Notes: generated by a model from the sequence alone, not told the origin. Shown: positions 26,232 to 35,353, numbered from the stretch's first letter. The stretch: 64,000 bases of DNA from Brevibacillus borstelensis (GCF_003710865.1 NZ_RHHO01000008.1:1-64000); one strand, 5' to 3'. Made by a program: numbers and translations.

Positions 26232-26951
26232 GTGAAAGACCATATTTTGCTTGTAGACGACAATCAGGAAATCATAGAGCTTCTTGAAGATATTTTGGAA
26301 AACGAAGGGTATGAGGTCACTTTTTCAGAGAGCGGGGAGCATGCCCTTACTTTGTTGAAGCAAGGCTTGAAGCCCAATTTGATTCTTTTGGACATCATGA
26401 TGCCGAATATGAGCGGCTATGAGCTGTGCTCGCAAATTCGCCGCGAATCGGACCTGCCGATCCTGTTTCTCAGTGCGAAAGGAAAAGCGGTCGACAAAGT
26501 CGTCGGTTTTGAAATCGGCGCCGATGACTATATCACGAAGCCATTCGACACGGAAGAGCTGCTCGCCCGCATCCGGGCGCATCTGAGAAGGTACGAGCGG
26601 ATTCGCAAGCATACCGAAGAGCACAGCGAAAAGGACCCATCCGGCTCCTCCATTACCGTTTTGAAATTTAAAGGACTGGAAATCCACAAGGAAACGTACT
26701 CGGTGTATGTAAATGAAGAAAAAATTGACCTTTCCACCAAAGAATTTCAGTTGCTCACCTTTCTGGCCGAAAATGCCGGCATTGTGTTTACCCGCGAACA
26801 AATTTACGACCGGGTATGGGGATACGGCTACGGCTCCCTCAATACTGTGACGGTTCATATCAAAAATTTGCGGGAAAAGCTGGAACGGGAGCGGCAGTAC
26901 ATCAAAACGCAGTGGGGGACGGGTTACGTTTTCATCGGGGAGAAGGTGTAG
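26232..26951 (+). CDS. OmpR/PhoB-family response regulator
   Basis: A 239-residue regulator: receiver with acceptor Asp in LILLDIMMPNMSG (about residue 54), Lys in DYITKPFDTEEL, and a C-terminal winged helix (about 140-237) with LSTKEFQLLTFLAENAGIVFTREQIYDRVWGY. The start is GTG with GGGGGAG upstream. The kinase gene begins at the next base after the stop codon, so the pair is one operon. Confidence 0.92.
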   Translation: MKDHILLVDDNQEIIELLEDILENEGYEVTFSESGEHALTLLKQGLKPNLILLDIMMPNMSGYELCSQIRRESDLPILFLSAKGKAVDKVVGFEIGADDYITKPFDTEELLARIRAHLRRYERIRKHTEEHSEKDPSGSSITVLKFKGLEIHKETYSVYVNEEKIDLSTKEFQLLTFLAENAGIVFTREQIYDRVWGYGYGSLNTVTVHIKNLREKLERERQYIKTQWGTGYVFIGEKV

Positions 26952-28322
26952 ATGAGCATCCGCAACAAGCTGTTCCTCTCGTTCTTCGCACTGATTGCGC
27001 TGAACCTGTTCGTTTTCAAGTTTGTCTTCGAGGATATTATTGTCGTTCAACTGAAAACGGATCGCCACAATCAATATCGCTATGAAAAGGAAACGGCTGA
27101 AAAGGTTCGCGTCAATCAGCTGCTCAGCGCCAGCAATTTCAAGGACCCGACAGACCGCAGCGAGTTGGAAAAGCAGTTGCCGGAGGATTTGGTATACAAA
27201 ATGTTAGTCAAGGACGCCAACGGCAACACGATCTTCATCAAGACATCCCAGGCATACAATTTGAAAAATCCGCCGAGGAAAATAAAAAAGGAAAATACCG
27301 ATCTGAAGGTTGTGGCGGAATACCATTTTCAACACGAACCGCCGAAAAAAGGCGAAACCATCATCTACTTCTACACAGATGACTCCGATATTATGGCAAC
27401 AAAAGGGGTCAGCATGATGCTCTGGTACATCTACGGGAGCATTGCCCTGGTCGGACTTGTCCTGCTCGGCTTCTTCGTCCGCTGGATTCACCGGCCGGTA
27501 AACGAGCTGTCCCGCGTAACGCAGGAAATTCGCGAAGGAAAACGGCTGGTTTCGTTTACGTACCATTCAGAAGACGAATTTGGCCGTCTGTTTCGCTACT
27601 TCTCCGACATGGTCGATCAGCTCCGGTTTTCCGAAGAGCGTCAATCCGAGCTGATTTCCGCGATCGCTCACGATTTCCGGACACCGCTGACAACAATCAA
27701 AGGATACGCCTCCTACATCGCCTCAGGGCGGGTAACCGATCTGGAACGGATCAAGAAGCAGATGAAAAAGATCGAACAGAAGACGGACGATCTCGACAAG
27801 CTGCTCGACGAACTGCAGGACTTTACCCAGCAAAGTACGGAGCTGAAGCTGAACCTGAGCCGCATCCACGTCAAGAGCTTTGCAAAAGGAATCATTGAGG
27901 ACTACCTGGTCAAGATCAAGGAATCGGGACTAACACTCCAGTGGAAGCTGCGCATCTCCAATGATCTGTACATCGAGGCGGACGAGACCAAGCTCCGCCG
28001 CGTACTGGAAAATCTGTTAAACAACGCCATTTACTACAACAAGCCGAACGGATCGATCCTGCTCACCTGCGACCAGCGGGAGGGGCATGTGCTCTTTTCC
28101 GTGATCGACAAGGGTGAAGGCATCTCGCAGGAGGATTTGACCAAAATCTTCACCAAGTTTTACCGCGCGGAAAAATCGCGCAATCGCAACAATGGCGGAA
28201 CCGGCCTGGGCCTGACGATCTGCCAAAGCATCGTCCAGCGTCACGGCGGTTCGATTTCCGTCAGCAGCGAGCTGGGGAGGGGGAGCTCTTTTTCCTTTAC
28301 GATCCCCTTTTTCCAATCTTAA
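26952..28322 (+). CDS. Sensor histidine kinase
   Basis: A 456-residue kinase. First helix about residues 7-29, extracellular sensor about 30-155, second helix about 157-177, HAMP about 178-230, HisKA with SAIAHDFRTPLTTIKGYASYI, and HATPase with N-box VLENLLNNAIYYNKPNG, DKGEGIS and GTGLGLTICQSIV. It is the partner of the preceding regulator. The signal is unknown; the neighbouring wall hydrolase hints at an envelope role but is no proof. Confidence 0.92.
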   Translation: MSIRNKLFLSFFALIALNLFVFKFVFEDIIVVQLKTDRHNQYRYEKETAEKVRVNQLLSASNFKDPTDRSELEKQLPEDLVYKMLVKDANGNTIFIKTSQAYNLKNPPRKIKKENTDLKVVAEYHFQHEPPKKGETIIYFYTDDSDIMATKGVSMMLWYIYGSIALVGLVLLGFFVRWIHRPVNELSRVTQEIREGKRLVSFTYHSEDEFGRLFRYFSDMVDQLRFSEERQSELISAIAHDFRTPLTTIKGYASYIASGRVTDLERIKKQMKKIEQKTDDLDKLLDELQDFTQQSTELKLNLSRIHVKSFAKGIIEDYLVKIKESGLTLQWKLRISNDLYIEADETKLRRVLENLLNNAIYYNKPNGSILLTCDQREGHVLFSVIDKGEGISQEDLTKIFTKFYRAEKSRNRNNGGTGLGLTICQSIVQRHGGSISVSSELGRGSSFSFTIPFFQS

Positions 28323-28475
28323 TTTATATAGATTTATTCTCAGTTAATATATCCTTTATAATTGTCTGGTAGATTATCTTGTATAGCATGTTGCTTTCAG
28401 TGATAAATAACCCCAGTTCGGTATCTAACACCTTAGCGGAAATTGCAAAAATGGTGGGCAGATGCCTTTTTTTTA

Positions 28476-28516
28476 TGCAAAAAGACACGAACCGTCAATG
28501 GTCCGTGTCTTTTTCT
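28476..28516. terminator. Bidirectional terminator
   Basis: AAAAAGACACGaACC, loop, GGTcCGTGTCTTTTT, between the kinase and the convergent P450 gene. Confidence 0.8.
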
Positions 28517-28527
28517 GTGCCCTTTCG

Positions 28528-29883
28528 TTATTGCGACCGCGCCTCCAGCCTCATCATCAGACCGCCTTTCGGGCGAAGGGTGACAAGCGGCTCCGCTTCC
28601 ACGGGCTTGCCCGGGTCGGCGAGCTGAAAGCGATACTTCTGTGCGAACGTAGCGAGCAGCAGCGCGGCTTCCATCAGGGCAAAGTTGTTCCCGATACAGA
28701 TGCGCGGACCTCCGCCAAACGGAAAGTAGGCGTATTGCGGGATACGCTTCAGCAAGTCCCCCTCAAACCGTTCCGGGATGAAATCCTCCGGCCTGTCGTA
28801 GTACTTCTCGCTTCTGTGCATGACGTACTGGCTCATCATGAGCGTATCTCCGGGCTTGTACGTATGCCCCCCGATCTCCACTTCTTCGGCGACTTCCCGG
28901 TTGATCGTCCAAGCCGCCGGGTACAAGCGCAGCGTTTCGCTGATAATCTGGTTTACATACTTCAGATTCGGAATATCCTCTACCGTGGGCAGCCGTCCTC
29001 CCAACACCGCGTCCAGCTCGGCCCAGAGCTTTTTTTCCGCCTCAGGGTTGGTCGCCAGCAGATACCAGATCCAGGACATCGTGTTGGCTGTCGTCTCATG
29101 GCCTGCGACAAAGATGGTCATGACTTCGTCTCTTACCTGCTCATCCGTCATTCCTTTGCCGTCATCCTCATCTCTTGCCGCCAGCAGCATCGCCAATAGG
29201 TCAGTGCGCCCCTGATCTCCTTCACGGCGGCGCTCTTCGATGATGTTGTAAATCGTCTTGTCGAGCAGCTCGGCTGACTCGCGGAACTGCCGGTTGCTTG
29301 AGGTCGGAACGGTGAGCGGAATGTCGATGAAGGACGACGCTTTCGTCGAGACGTATTTCAGGCCCACATCGATGGCCCTGGCGATCTGGTCGGCGCCTTC
29401 CTTGAGACCTTTGCCAAACATCGTCTCTGTGATAATCGCCAGCGTCACTTTCATCATGTCTTCATGCACATCGCGTACATCTCCTGCTTTCCAGTCATCC
29501 ATCAAGCTTATCGCCTGCTGGACCATGGACTCGCCGTAGGTCGCGATCCGCTCGCGGTGGAATGCCGGCTGCATCAGCCTGCGCTGGCGTATGTGCTTCT
29601 GTCCTTCGCTGGTGAGGATGCCGTCACCGACGACCGCCCGGGCGACCTGCAAGCCTTTTCCTTTGCGAAAATGGGCCTGCTTGCTCACCAGAATTTCCTT
29701 GATCATGTCCGGATTGCTGATCAAATACACATGCCGCGAGGGGCCAAAGCGAAAGTGGGCCACATCGCCGTGTTCTTTCGCAGCTTCGCGCAGGAAGCGG
29801 AGCGGGTCCCGGCGAAAGGCGAGCAGGTTGCCCGAGATCGGCAGTCCTTTTGGGCCAGGTATGGTGGTTATATTCACGATCAT
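28528..29883 (-). CDS. Cytochrome P450
   Basis: A 451-residue soluble P450. The I-helix oxygen-binding motif is FVAGHETTANTMSW, the ExxR pair is SETLRLYPA, and the haem-cysteine loop is FPFGGGPRICIGNNFALMEA. The sequence style (IPGPKGLPISGNLLAF, RLMQPAFHRERI) is that of CYP102/CYP4-like fatty-acid or terpene hydroxylases, without a fused reductase. The start is ATG behind GAGAATGGGGG. Redox partner and substrate are not encoded nearby. Confidence 0.92.
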   Translation of the reverse strand: MIVNITTIPGPKGLPISGNLLAFRRDPLRFLREAAKEHGDVAHFRFGPSRHVYLISNPDMIKEILVSKQAHFRKGKGLQVARAVVGDGILTSEGQKHIRQRRLMQPAFHRERIATYGESMVQQAISLMDDWKAGDVRDVHEDMMKVTLAIITETMFGKGLKEGADQIARAIDVGLKYVSTKASSFIDIPLTVPTSSNRQFRESAELLDKTIYNIIEERRREGDQGRTDLLAMLLAARDEDDGKGMTDEQVRDEVMTIFVAGHETTANTMSWIWYLLATNPEAEKKLWAELDAVLGGRLPTVEDIPNLKYVNQIISETLRLYPAAWTINREVAEEVEIGGHTYKPGDTLMMSQYVMHRSEKYYDRPEDFIPERFEGDLLKRIPQYAYFPFGGGPRICIGNNFALMEAALLLATFAQKYRFQLADPGKPVEAEPLVTLRPKGGLMMRLEARSQ

Positions 29884-30073
29884 TCCCCCATTCTCAGTCG
29901 TGTTTTTCCCAATACTGTTTGTAGTATCCAACCAGTCTGGCCGTTTATACCATGAGTGCCATGTCTGAGAGAAATGACTGTCGATGTTGCTGTCGGAGGA
30001 GGTCTCGCAACCACCGAGGACACGGACAATGGACTGAACTGCCGTAAACCATCAAAATGTGGATACAAGGATT

Positions 30074-30113
30074 CGGGCAATAAAAAAAATCGCCCGAACT
30101 CGGCGAGCGATTT
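30074..30113 (-). terminator. bioY terminator
   Basis: Minus strand TCGCTCG, loop, CGGGCGA and T8, ten bases after the bioY stop. Confidence 0.75.
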
Positions 30114-30121
30114 GGATTGTT

Positions 30122-30685
30122 TCAGGATAGCGGTCTGCTGTGTGCCTGAAGCAGATTTGAGGATACGAGCCGCTCGCGCACCTTGATGCCGATCCAGGCA
30201 GCCAGGACGGCTTTGACGACACCTACCAGCAGGAATGGTACGGCTCCTCCGGCAAAAGCCTTGTCCCACGGAATGTCCAGAACGTACTTGAGCTGGACCG
30301 ACCCGAAGATGAGCGTAATAATCATGCCGACAATATTTGCGACCAGAGCCCATGTAAAGGTAAAACGCGTTTTTTCGAGAATGAGACCAGTGGCAAAAGC
30401 CGTAAAAATAAAGCCAAAAATGTAACCGCCGGTTTTGTCCACCAATACCTGTGGTCCACCGCTAGCACCTGAGAATACAGGAAGGCCTACTGCACCCAGC
30501 AGGACGTAGATGAGAATCGCTACGGTCCCCCGCCTGCTCCCCAGAATCGTCGCGGTAAAGCCGACAGCCAGCGTCTGACCCGTAATCGGAATAAGCGGCA
30601 GCGGAATCGTAATTTGCGAAAAGACAGCCGTTACAGCGGCAAAGATGGCAGAAAGCACCAGCCATTTCAATCGTTCGTTTCTCAT
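30122..30685 (-). CDS. bioY: Biotin transporter BioY
   Basis: A 187-residue S component of an ECF transporter with about six helices. Family marks are FSQITIPLPLIPITGQTLAV near the N-terminus and GASGGPQVLVDKTGGYIFGF in the middle. It imports biotin, alone or with an EcfAAT module encoded elsewhere. The start is the ATG behind GGAGG, and a BirA operator directly upstream confirms the biotin link. Confidence 0.93.
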   Translation of the reverse strand: MRNERLKWLVLSAIFAAVTAVFSQITIPLPLIPITGQTLAVGFTATILGSRRGTVAILIYVLLGAVGLPVFSGASGGPQVLVDKTGGYIFGFIFTAFATGLILEKTRFTFTWALVANIVGMIITLIFGSVQLKYVLDIPWDKAFAGGAVPFLLVGVVKAVLAAWIGIKVRERLVSSNLLQAHSRPLS

Positions 30686-30695
30686 GATAGCCTCC

Positions 30696-30759
30696 ATTTT
30701 GTCAACTTAAAAATAAAGTGCGTTAACAAAATGATACTGCCTGTTTTTCTGCTTGTAAA
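30696..30759 (-). promoter_or_regulatory. bioY promoter with BirA operator
   Basis: Minus strand -35 TTTACA (30754-30759), 17-base spacer, -10 TATCAT (30731-30736). The inverted repeat ATTTTGTTAAC-N15-GTTGACAAAAT (30696-30732) starts at the -10 box and ends at the RBS, matching the Gram-positive BirA site with one arm mismatch. Biotin-loaded BirA should block transcription of bioY. Confidence 0.85.
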
Positions 30760-30767
30760 CAGTTACT

Positions 30768-31325
30768 TCACGATCTTTTCGCAAGGACGGCATGCAGTTG
30801 TGTGAGCGATGCGATTGTATGATCCACCAAGCCGCGGAGATCCTCGATGTTGCCCTCGTCGATTTTGCGATGAAAGTCGAGTGTGATCTGGTTTTCGTAC
30901 TGTTTGGGCGGCCAGTGGAGCTGATACTCGTCCAGCTTGGCTTTAATGGTTTGCGTTATGTACGGCCGATTCCCCCAGATATCATTCAGCATCTGCGCCA
31001 CGGCTTCTGTCTCCCGCTGCACATCGGTGACTGTCATGAAAAAATGGATGCAGATCGTACAGCCGATATGCTCTGTCAAAGGCTGCTCCAGCTGTTCGGC
31101 CGCAATATCGGCAAGCGACGTACGCAGCTGCATCTGGGCGAAGACACCCTTTGCCTCCCCGAATTCGTCTGCCAGCCGAAAATCGATCTGAAACTGCCTG
31201 TGGAACGTCGCCAGATCCATGGTGTCCGAACGCCCGATAATCGTGATGCTGCCTTCAAAGTCCCTGTCGTACACGGCTCCTTCCAGCACCACTTTGATAT
31301 TGTCAAAAACAAGCGGGTGAAACAT
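30768..31325 (-). CDS. Conserved hypothetical protein
   Basis: A 185-residue soluble protein without signal peptide or membrane helix. The N-terminal half looks beta-rich (VVLEGAVYDRDF, GSITIIGRSDTMDL), the C-terminal half helical (IDEGNIEDLRGLVDHTIASLTQLHAVL). AGGAGGAGCG precedes the ATG. I do not recognise the family; it may be a Bacillales-specific protein. Confidence 0.6.
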   Translation of the reverse strand: MFHPLVFDNIKVVLEGAVYDRDFEGSITIIGRSDTMDLATFHRQFQIDFRLADEFGEAKGVFAQMQLRTSLADIAAEQLEQPLTEHIGCTICIHFFMTVTDVQRETEAVAQMLNDIWGNRPYITQTIKAKLDEYQLHWPPKQYENQITLDFHRKIDEGNIEDLRGLVDHTIASLTQLHAVLAKRS

Positions 31326-31500
31326 GTCCGCTCCTCCTTTTCCCTTGCACCTCTTTCTCCATAGAGTGCCCCTAAATTCTTTTCATTGCAAGCGAAGTCT
31401 CAAGTTCAAGAGCATGCCAGCTTTACGCTCTGTTATAATAAGCTCATTCATCACTGCGATCCCTGAAAAAGAGAATCCGTTGTTGTGAGGAGGTTTTTTC

Positions 31501-32733
31501 ATGAATGCATTCGATACCATGCTGGACCGGTATGCGTCATTGGCGGTAAAAGTCGGCGTAAATGTGCAGCCTGGACAGACTCTGGTGATCACCGCTTCCC
31601 TTTCCTCCGCCGATCTGGTGCGAAAAATTGCACGAAAAGCGTACGAAGCAGGGGCAAAAGACGTACATATGGAATGGCGCGATGACGAGCTGACACGGAT
31701 GAAGTACGATCTCGCACCGGACGAGGCCTTTCATGAGTATCCGCTGTGGAAAGCAAAAGGGATGGAAACGATGGCAGAAGAAGGGGCGGCCTTTCTCAGC
31801 ATCATCGATTCCGATCCGAATCTGTTGAAGGGCGTTCACCCCGAGCGTCTGGCTGCCGCGAAAAAGTCAGCCGGTCAAGCGTTAAACAAATTCCGCAGCT
31901 ATACGATGAGCGATCAGGTGAGCTGGTCCGTGATCGCCGCACCGAACCCTGCCTGGGCGGCGATGGTCTTCCCCGACCTTCCCGAGCAGCAGCGAATCGT
32001 GGCGCTCTGGCAGGCCATTTTCCGCGCTACCCGCGTCGATCAGGACGATCCGGTTCAGGCCTGGAGAGAACATCAGGAGAATCTGAACCAAAGAGTCGAA
32101 TATCTCAATGCGAAGCAGTACCACGCCCTGCACTACAAGGCGCCGGGTACCGACCTGACGATCGAACTGCCGACATCTCACATCTGGATCGGCGGAGGCG
32201 GCGTAAACGCCAAAGGGGTCCCCTTCATGGCCAATATGCCGACAGAAGAGGTTTTCACCGCTCCGAAGAAGACGGGCGTTTCCGGTGTCGTACGCAGCAC
32301 GAAGCCGATCAGCTACAACGGAAATCTGATCGAGAATTTTTCGCTCACCTTTGAAAACGGTCGGATTGTCGATTTCTCTGCGGAAACGGGCTATGAAGTA
32401 TTGCAGCAGCTGATCGAGATGGACGAAGGCTCCCATTATCTCGGGGAAGTCGCCTTGGTTCCGCATCAGTCTCCGATTTCCCAGTCAAATATGATCTTCT
32501 TCTCCACGCTCTTTGACGAAAACGCCTCCAACCACCTCGCGATCGGGAATGCCTACCCCGTCTGCATCGAGGGAGGAACCAGCCTGTCGCCTGAGGAGCT
32601 GGACAGGCGAGGCATCAACACCAGCCTGGCTCATGTCGATTTCATGATTGGATCAGATGAAATGGACATCGACGGTATTGCTGCCGACGGTACGAGAGAG
32701 CCTCTGTTCCGCGGCGGCAACTGGGCCTTCTAG
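31501..32733 (+). CDS. M29 family aminopeptidase (AmpS/AmpT type)
   Basis: A 410-residue thermophilic-aminopeptidase-family enzyme. The N-terminal domain carries LAVKVGVNVQPGQTLVI; the metal site lies in the C-terminal half, with Glu in GEVALVPHQSP, the Glu/His of DEGSHYLGE, the His in NASNHLAIGNAY and HVDFMIGSDEMDIDG with its conserved His and Asp. Two Co/Zn ions activate water to release N-terminal residues. RBS GAGGAGG. Confidence 0.9.
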   Translation: MNAFDTMLDRYASLAVKVGVNVQPGQTLVITASLSSADLVRKIARKAYEAGAKDVHMEWRDDELTRMKYDLAPDEAFHEYPLWKAKGMETMAEEGAAFLSIIDSDPNLLKGVHPERLAAAKKSAGQALNKFRSYTMSDQVSWSVIAAPNPAWAAMVFPDLPEQQRIVALWQAIFRATRVDQDDPVQAWREHQENLNQRVEYLNAKQYHALHYKAPGTDLTIELPTSHIWIGGGGVNAKGVPFMANMPTEEVFTAPKKTGVSGVVRSTKPISYNGNLIENFSLTFENGRIVDFSAETGYEVLQQLIEMDEGSHYLGEVALVPHQSPISQSNMIFFSTLFDENASNHLAIGNAYPVCIEGGTSLSPEELDRRGINTSLAHVDFMIGSDEMDIDGIAADGTREPLFRGGNWAF

Positions 32734-32734
32734 C

Positions 32735-33040
32735 ATGTTTTTAATCGGAATATTGGTCGTAGTCGCGATCGTGGCAGAAATTTTCCACCGGTTGAATCCG
32801 TGGAAAAAGCCGGAGCCGCCCTACGAAGAGCTTATCGAAAAGATCAAGCAGGCTGACTGGTACCAGGAGCTGTGGCAGGATGAAGCGTGCCGCCACGTGC
32901 TGGAAACTGATCCTCACGTACTCGCTTATTACTCGGGAACGTATGAAGCAAAACGGCTGCTCGAAAATCGCGGTTTTCAGCTCGGCTTGATCGATTACGT
33001 CAAGGAACAGGCAGAAAAAGTCGTTTTGAACAAAAGGTAG
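32735..33040 (+). CDS. Small membrane-anchored hypothetical protein
   Basis: A 101-residue protein: N-terminal helix MFLIGILVVVAIVAEIFHRL, then a charged cytoplasmic domain. The ATG is one base after the aminopeptidase stop and has no good RBS of its own, so translation is probably coupled to that gene. No family recognised. Confidence 0.6.
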   Translation: MFLIGILVVVAIVAEIFHRLNPWKKPEPPYEELIEKIKQADWYQELWQDEACRHVLETDPHVLAYYSGTYEAKRLLENRGFQLGLIDYVKEQAEKVVLNKR

Positions 33041-33082
33041 CGAAAACGAGAAGACTTGTCTTCCCCAAACCGATTTGAAAAA

Positions 33083-33133
33083 AAGATGGATAGAGTCGAC
33101 AGAGACATTTCTCTGCTGCTCTATCCATTTCTT
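33083..33133. terminator. GGATAG-type nested hairpin terminator
   Basis: ATGGATAGAG and CTCTATCCAT enclose a second stem CAGAGA...TCTCTG; T-rich sequence follows. Its outer arms are shared with the hairpin at 17560-17609. Confidence 0.65.
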
Positions 33134-33196
33134 TGCAAGCGCTGAATTCTTTCTATATACATGGCAGTTGCTCCTCATATGCTATCGCGGGGCTGC

Positions 33197-33358
33197 CTAT
33201 TTCTTTGTGTGATAATACAGGTATGCATCGTGTGTGGCCTTTTCCTGGCAAGCAAAGCACTCTGTCATATAAGACTCGGCCTGCTCGACCATCGTTTGGC
33301 CGCAAGCTGCGCAGCATTTCGATTCGAGATTGCGAAAGAACGTCGTGATTGGCGTCAT
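33197..33358 (-). CDS. YhfH-like small zinc-ribbon protein
   Basis: A 53-residue protein beginning MTPITTFFRNLESKCCAACG. It has two Cys pairs (C-X2-C in CAAC near residues 16-19 and in CFAC near residues 34-37) that would bind one zinc, like the short YhfH family. GGGGGGTT lies ahead of the ATG. The role is unknown. The upstream region carries four copies of a TAATACAG-like motif. Confidence 0.6.
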   Translation of the reverse strand: MTPITTFFRNLESKCCAACGQTMVEQAESYMTECFACQEKATHDAYLYYHTKK

Positions 33359-33390
33359 GACCATAACCCCCCGATTTTGTTCGTTGAGGT

Positions 33391-33535
33391 TATTGTATTA
33401 TAACAGCACTTGTTTTATAAAACTTTGTTATAAAACATTATGCTGTATTATCACAGACTTGCTCGCTCTCGCTTCTGTTTGCTCCTGTTTTCTCTGTATT
33501 AGCACTTTTTTGACTATTCCTTACTGTATTACAAC
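33391..33535 (-). repeat. Four spaced TAATACAG-like direct repeats
   Basis: Plus-strand copies (C/T)TGTATTA start at about 33394, 33443, 33494 and 33524 in AT-rich DNA; on the minus strand they read TAATACA(G/A) upstream of the YhfH-like gene. The nearest also makes the only good -10 (TATAATAC). They could be binding sites of a regulator, or decayed repeats. Confidence 0.4.
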
Positions 33536-33569
33536 AATTGTTTGTACCATAATTTCAGGCATCCCGGGC

Positions 33570-34817
33570 CTAGATCAGCAGATTAAACAGATACGGATCA
33601 TGGGTAATTTCCACATAGCGGATGCCGTGCTTTTTCATCCGATCGATCAAGGGCTCGTAATCCTCCTGAGACTTCAGTTCGATCCCGACCAGTGCAGGGC
33701 CGTTGTCCTTGTTGTTCTTTTTTGTGTACTCAAACCGGGTGATATCGTCATGCGGCCCCAGTACCCCGTCGATGAACTCGCGCAAGGCTCCGGCACGCTG
33801 CGGGAAGTTGATGATGAAGTAGTGCTTCAGCCCCTCATACAACAGCGAGCGTTCCTTGATCTCCTGCATCCGGTCGATATCGTTGTTGCCGCCGCTGATG
33901 ATGCAGACGACGTTTTTCCCTGCGATTTGCTCCCGGTACAGATCAAGAGCCGCAATCGGCAGGGCTCCGGCTGGTTCCACGACGATGGCATTTTCATTGT
34001 ACATCTCCAAAATAGACGTGCAGACCTTCCCCTCCGGAACAAGCACGATGTCGTCCAGCACTTCCTTGCATATTTCCCGCGTAAGCTGTCCCACCTGCTT
34101 GACCGCCGCTCCATCCACGAACTTGTCGATTTCGTCAAGCGTAACCACATCATCGTGGGCCAGCGCTTCTGTCATAGAAGCCGCTCCCGCAGGCTCCACG
34201 CCGATGATCCGCGAGGACGGGCTGATTCCTTTTACATACGTTCCCACACCTGCGGCAAGCCCTCCGCCGCCGATGCTCATGAAGACATAATCGACAGGCT
34301 CGTCCATGTCGTTCATGATCTCTGCCCCTACCGTCCCCTGTCCGGCCACTACGTACGGATCGTCAAACGGGTGGACGAAGGTCATGCTTTCCTGCAGACA
34401 AAATGTCATGGCTTCCGCAAACGAGTCGTCAAACGTGTCTCCGCCCAAGACAACATCCACGTAGTCTCCGCCAAACAGCTTGACCTGTGTTACCTTCTGC
34501 CTGGGCGTCGTGGCCGGCATGAAAATCGTGCCGCGAATCTGCAATAGCTGGCAGGAATAGGCCACACCCTGCGCATGGTTGCCTGCGCTGGCGCAAACGA
34601 CACCCCTTTGGCGTTCTTCGTCGGACAAATTGCGGATGAGATTGTACGCCCCTCTGATTTTGAAGGAACGGACTACCTGCAAATCCTCTCGTTTCAGATA
34701 CACATGACAGCCGTACCGTTCCGACAGCCGCTTGTTTAGCTGCAGCGGCGTTTTTGCGATCACATCCTTCAGTACGTGATTGGCAACGATGATATCTTCC
34801 ATACTTACTGTTTTCAT
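33570..34817 (-). CDS. ilvA: Threonine dehydratase (biosynthetic-type, short regulatory domain)
   Basis: A 415-residue fold-type II PLP enzyme. The PLP lysine is in SFKIRGAYNLI (about residue 53), the substrate loop is CASAGNHAQGVAY and the phosphate-binding glycine loop is SIGGGGLAAGVGTY. A single ACT-like domain occupies about residues 330-415, as in B. subtilis IlvA. It converts threonine to 2-oxobutanoate for isoleucine. The ATG at 34817 follows GGAGAGGAG. A T-box leader with an isoleucine specifier lies upstream. Confidence 0.93.
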   Translation of the reverse strand: MKTVSMEDIIVANHVLKDVIAKTPLQLNKRLSERYGCHVYLKREDLQVVRSFKIRGAYNLIRNLSDEERQRGVVCASAGNHAQGVAYSCQLLQIRGTIFMPATTPRQKVTQVKLFGGDYVDVVLGGDTFDDSFAEAMTFCLQESMTFVHPFDDPYVVAGQGTVGAEIMNDMDEPVDYVFMSIGGGGLAAGVGTYVKGISPSSRIIGVEPAGAASMTEALAHDDVVTLDEIDKFVDGAAVKQVGQLTREICKEVLDDIVLVPEGKVCTSILEMYNENAIVVEPAGALPIAALDLYREQIAGKNVVCIISGGNNDIDRMQEIKERSLLYEGLKHYFIINFPQRAGALREFIDGVLGPHDDITRFEYTKKNNKDNGPALVGIELKSQEDYEPLIDRMKKHGIRYVEITHDPYLFNLLI

Positions 34818-34861
34818 GGTCTTGCTCCTCTCCTGGTGCACACCCTGTTTCTTTTTCGAAA

Positions 34862-35203
34862 AGAAGAAAGCCCCCGCCGTCGGCCAGCTGTGCAAAAATT
34901 GCGCACGACTGGCTGAGGCGAGGGCATCGCGGTACCACTCAGCTTCTCTGTTTCCTTGCGAAAAACAGACTTTGAGAGTCTCCGGTGAAATCTAGAGACT
35001 CCGCCGGATAACGGTGGCGGCTTCCGTTGTCCTTTACTCGAATCGCATCCGCGAAACTTTCAAGAACACAGCTCCAAGGTGATTTTCACAGCAAGCTGAC
35101 GTCCATCCTTTCAGCACAGGGGGATGGCTCTCTGCGCGTCGCCTTTGCTCCTACTCTTCCTTTTCTACGCTTCTTTTCGTCCTTACGTAATATTTTAAAT
35201 TAG
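34862..35203 (-). promoter_or_regulatory. T-box leader, isoleucine specifier
   Basis: On the minus strand the T-box core GAGTGGTACCGCG lies at 34928-34940. It is followed by a long terminator hairpin, GCCCTCGCCTCAGCCAG with its complement, and a TTTCTTCTTTT run at about 34858-34868. In stem I the specifier region reads GTGAAAATCACC, giving codon ATC (35083-35081) for tRNA-Ile. Uncharged tRNA-Ile should pair with the T-box and switch on ilvA. Confidence 0.93.
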
Positions 35204-35209
35204 TTAAAA

Positions 35210-35238
35210 ATTATAGATTTTTGTCTGCTCTTTGTCAA
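35210..35238 (-). promoter_or_regulatory. ilvA leader promoter
   Basis: Perfect sigma-A promoter on the minus strand: TTGACA (35233-35238), 17-base spacer, TATAAT (35210-35215). Confidence 0.85.
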
Positions 35239-35353
35239 TAGGATGTGCTTATTTCAAGGGAACAGGTCTATCATGAGTCCGAGCAAAAGGGAGCCACTCA
35301 AAAGGGCTCAACTTAAAAGGCTCAACTTAGAGGTCGCAACCAGCTTTTTATAA

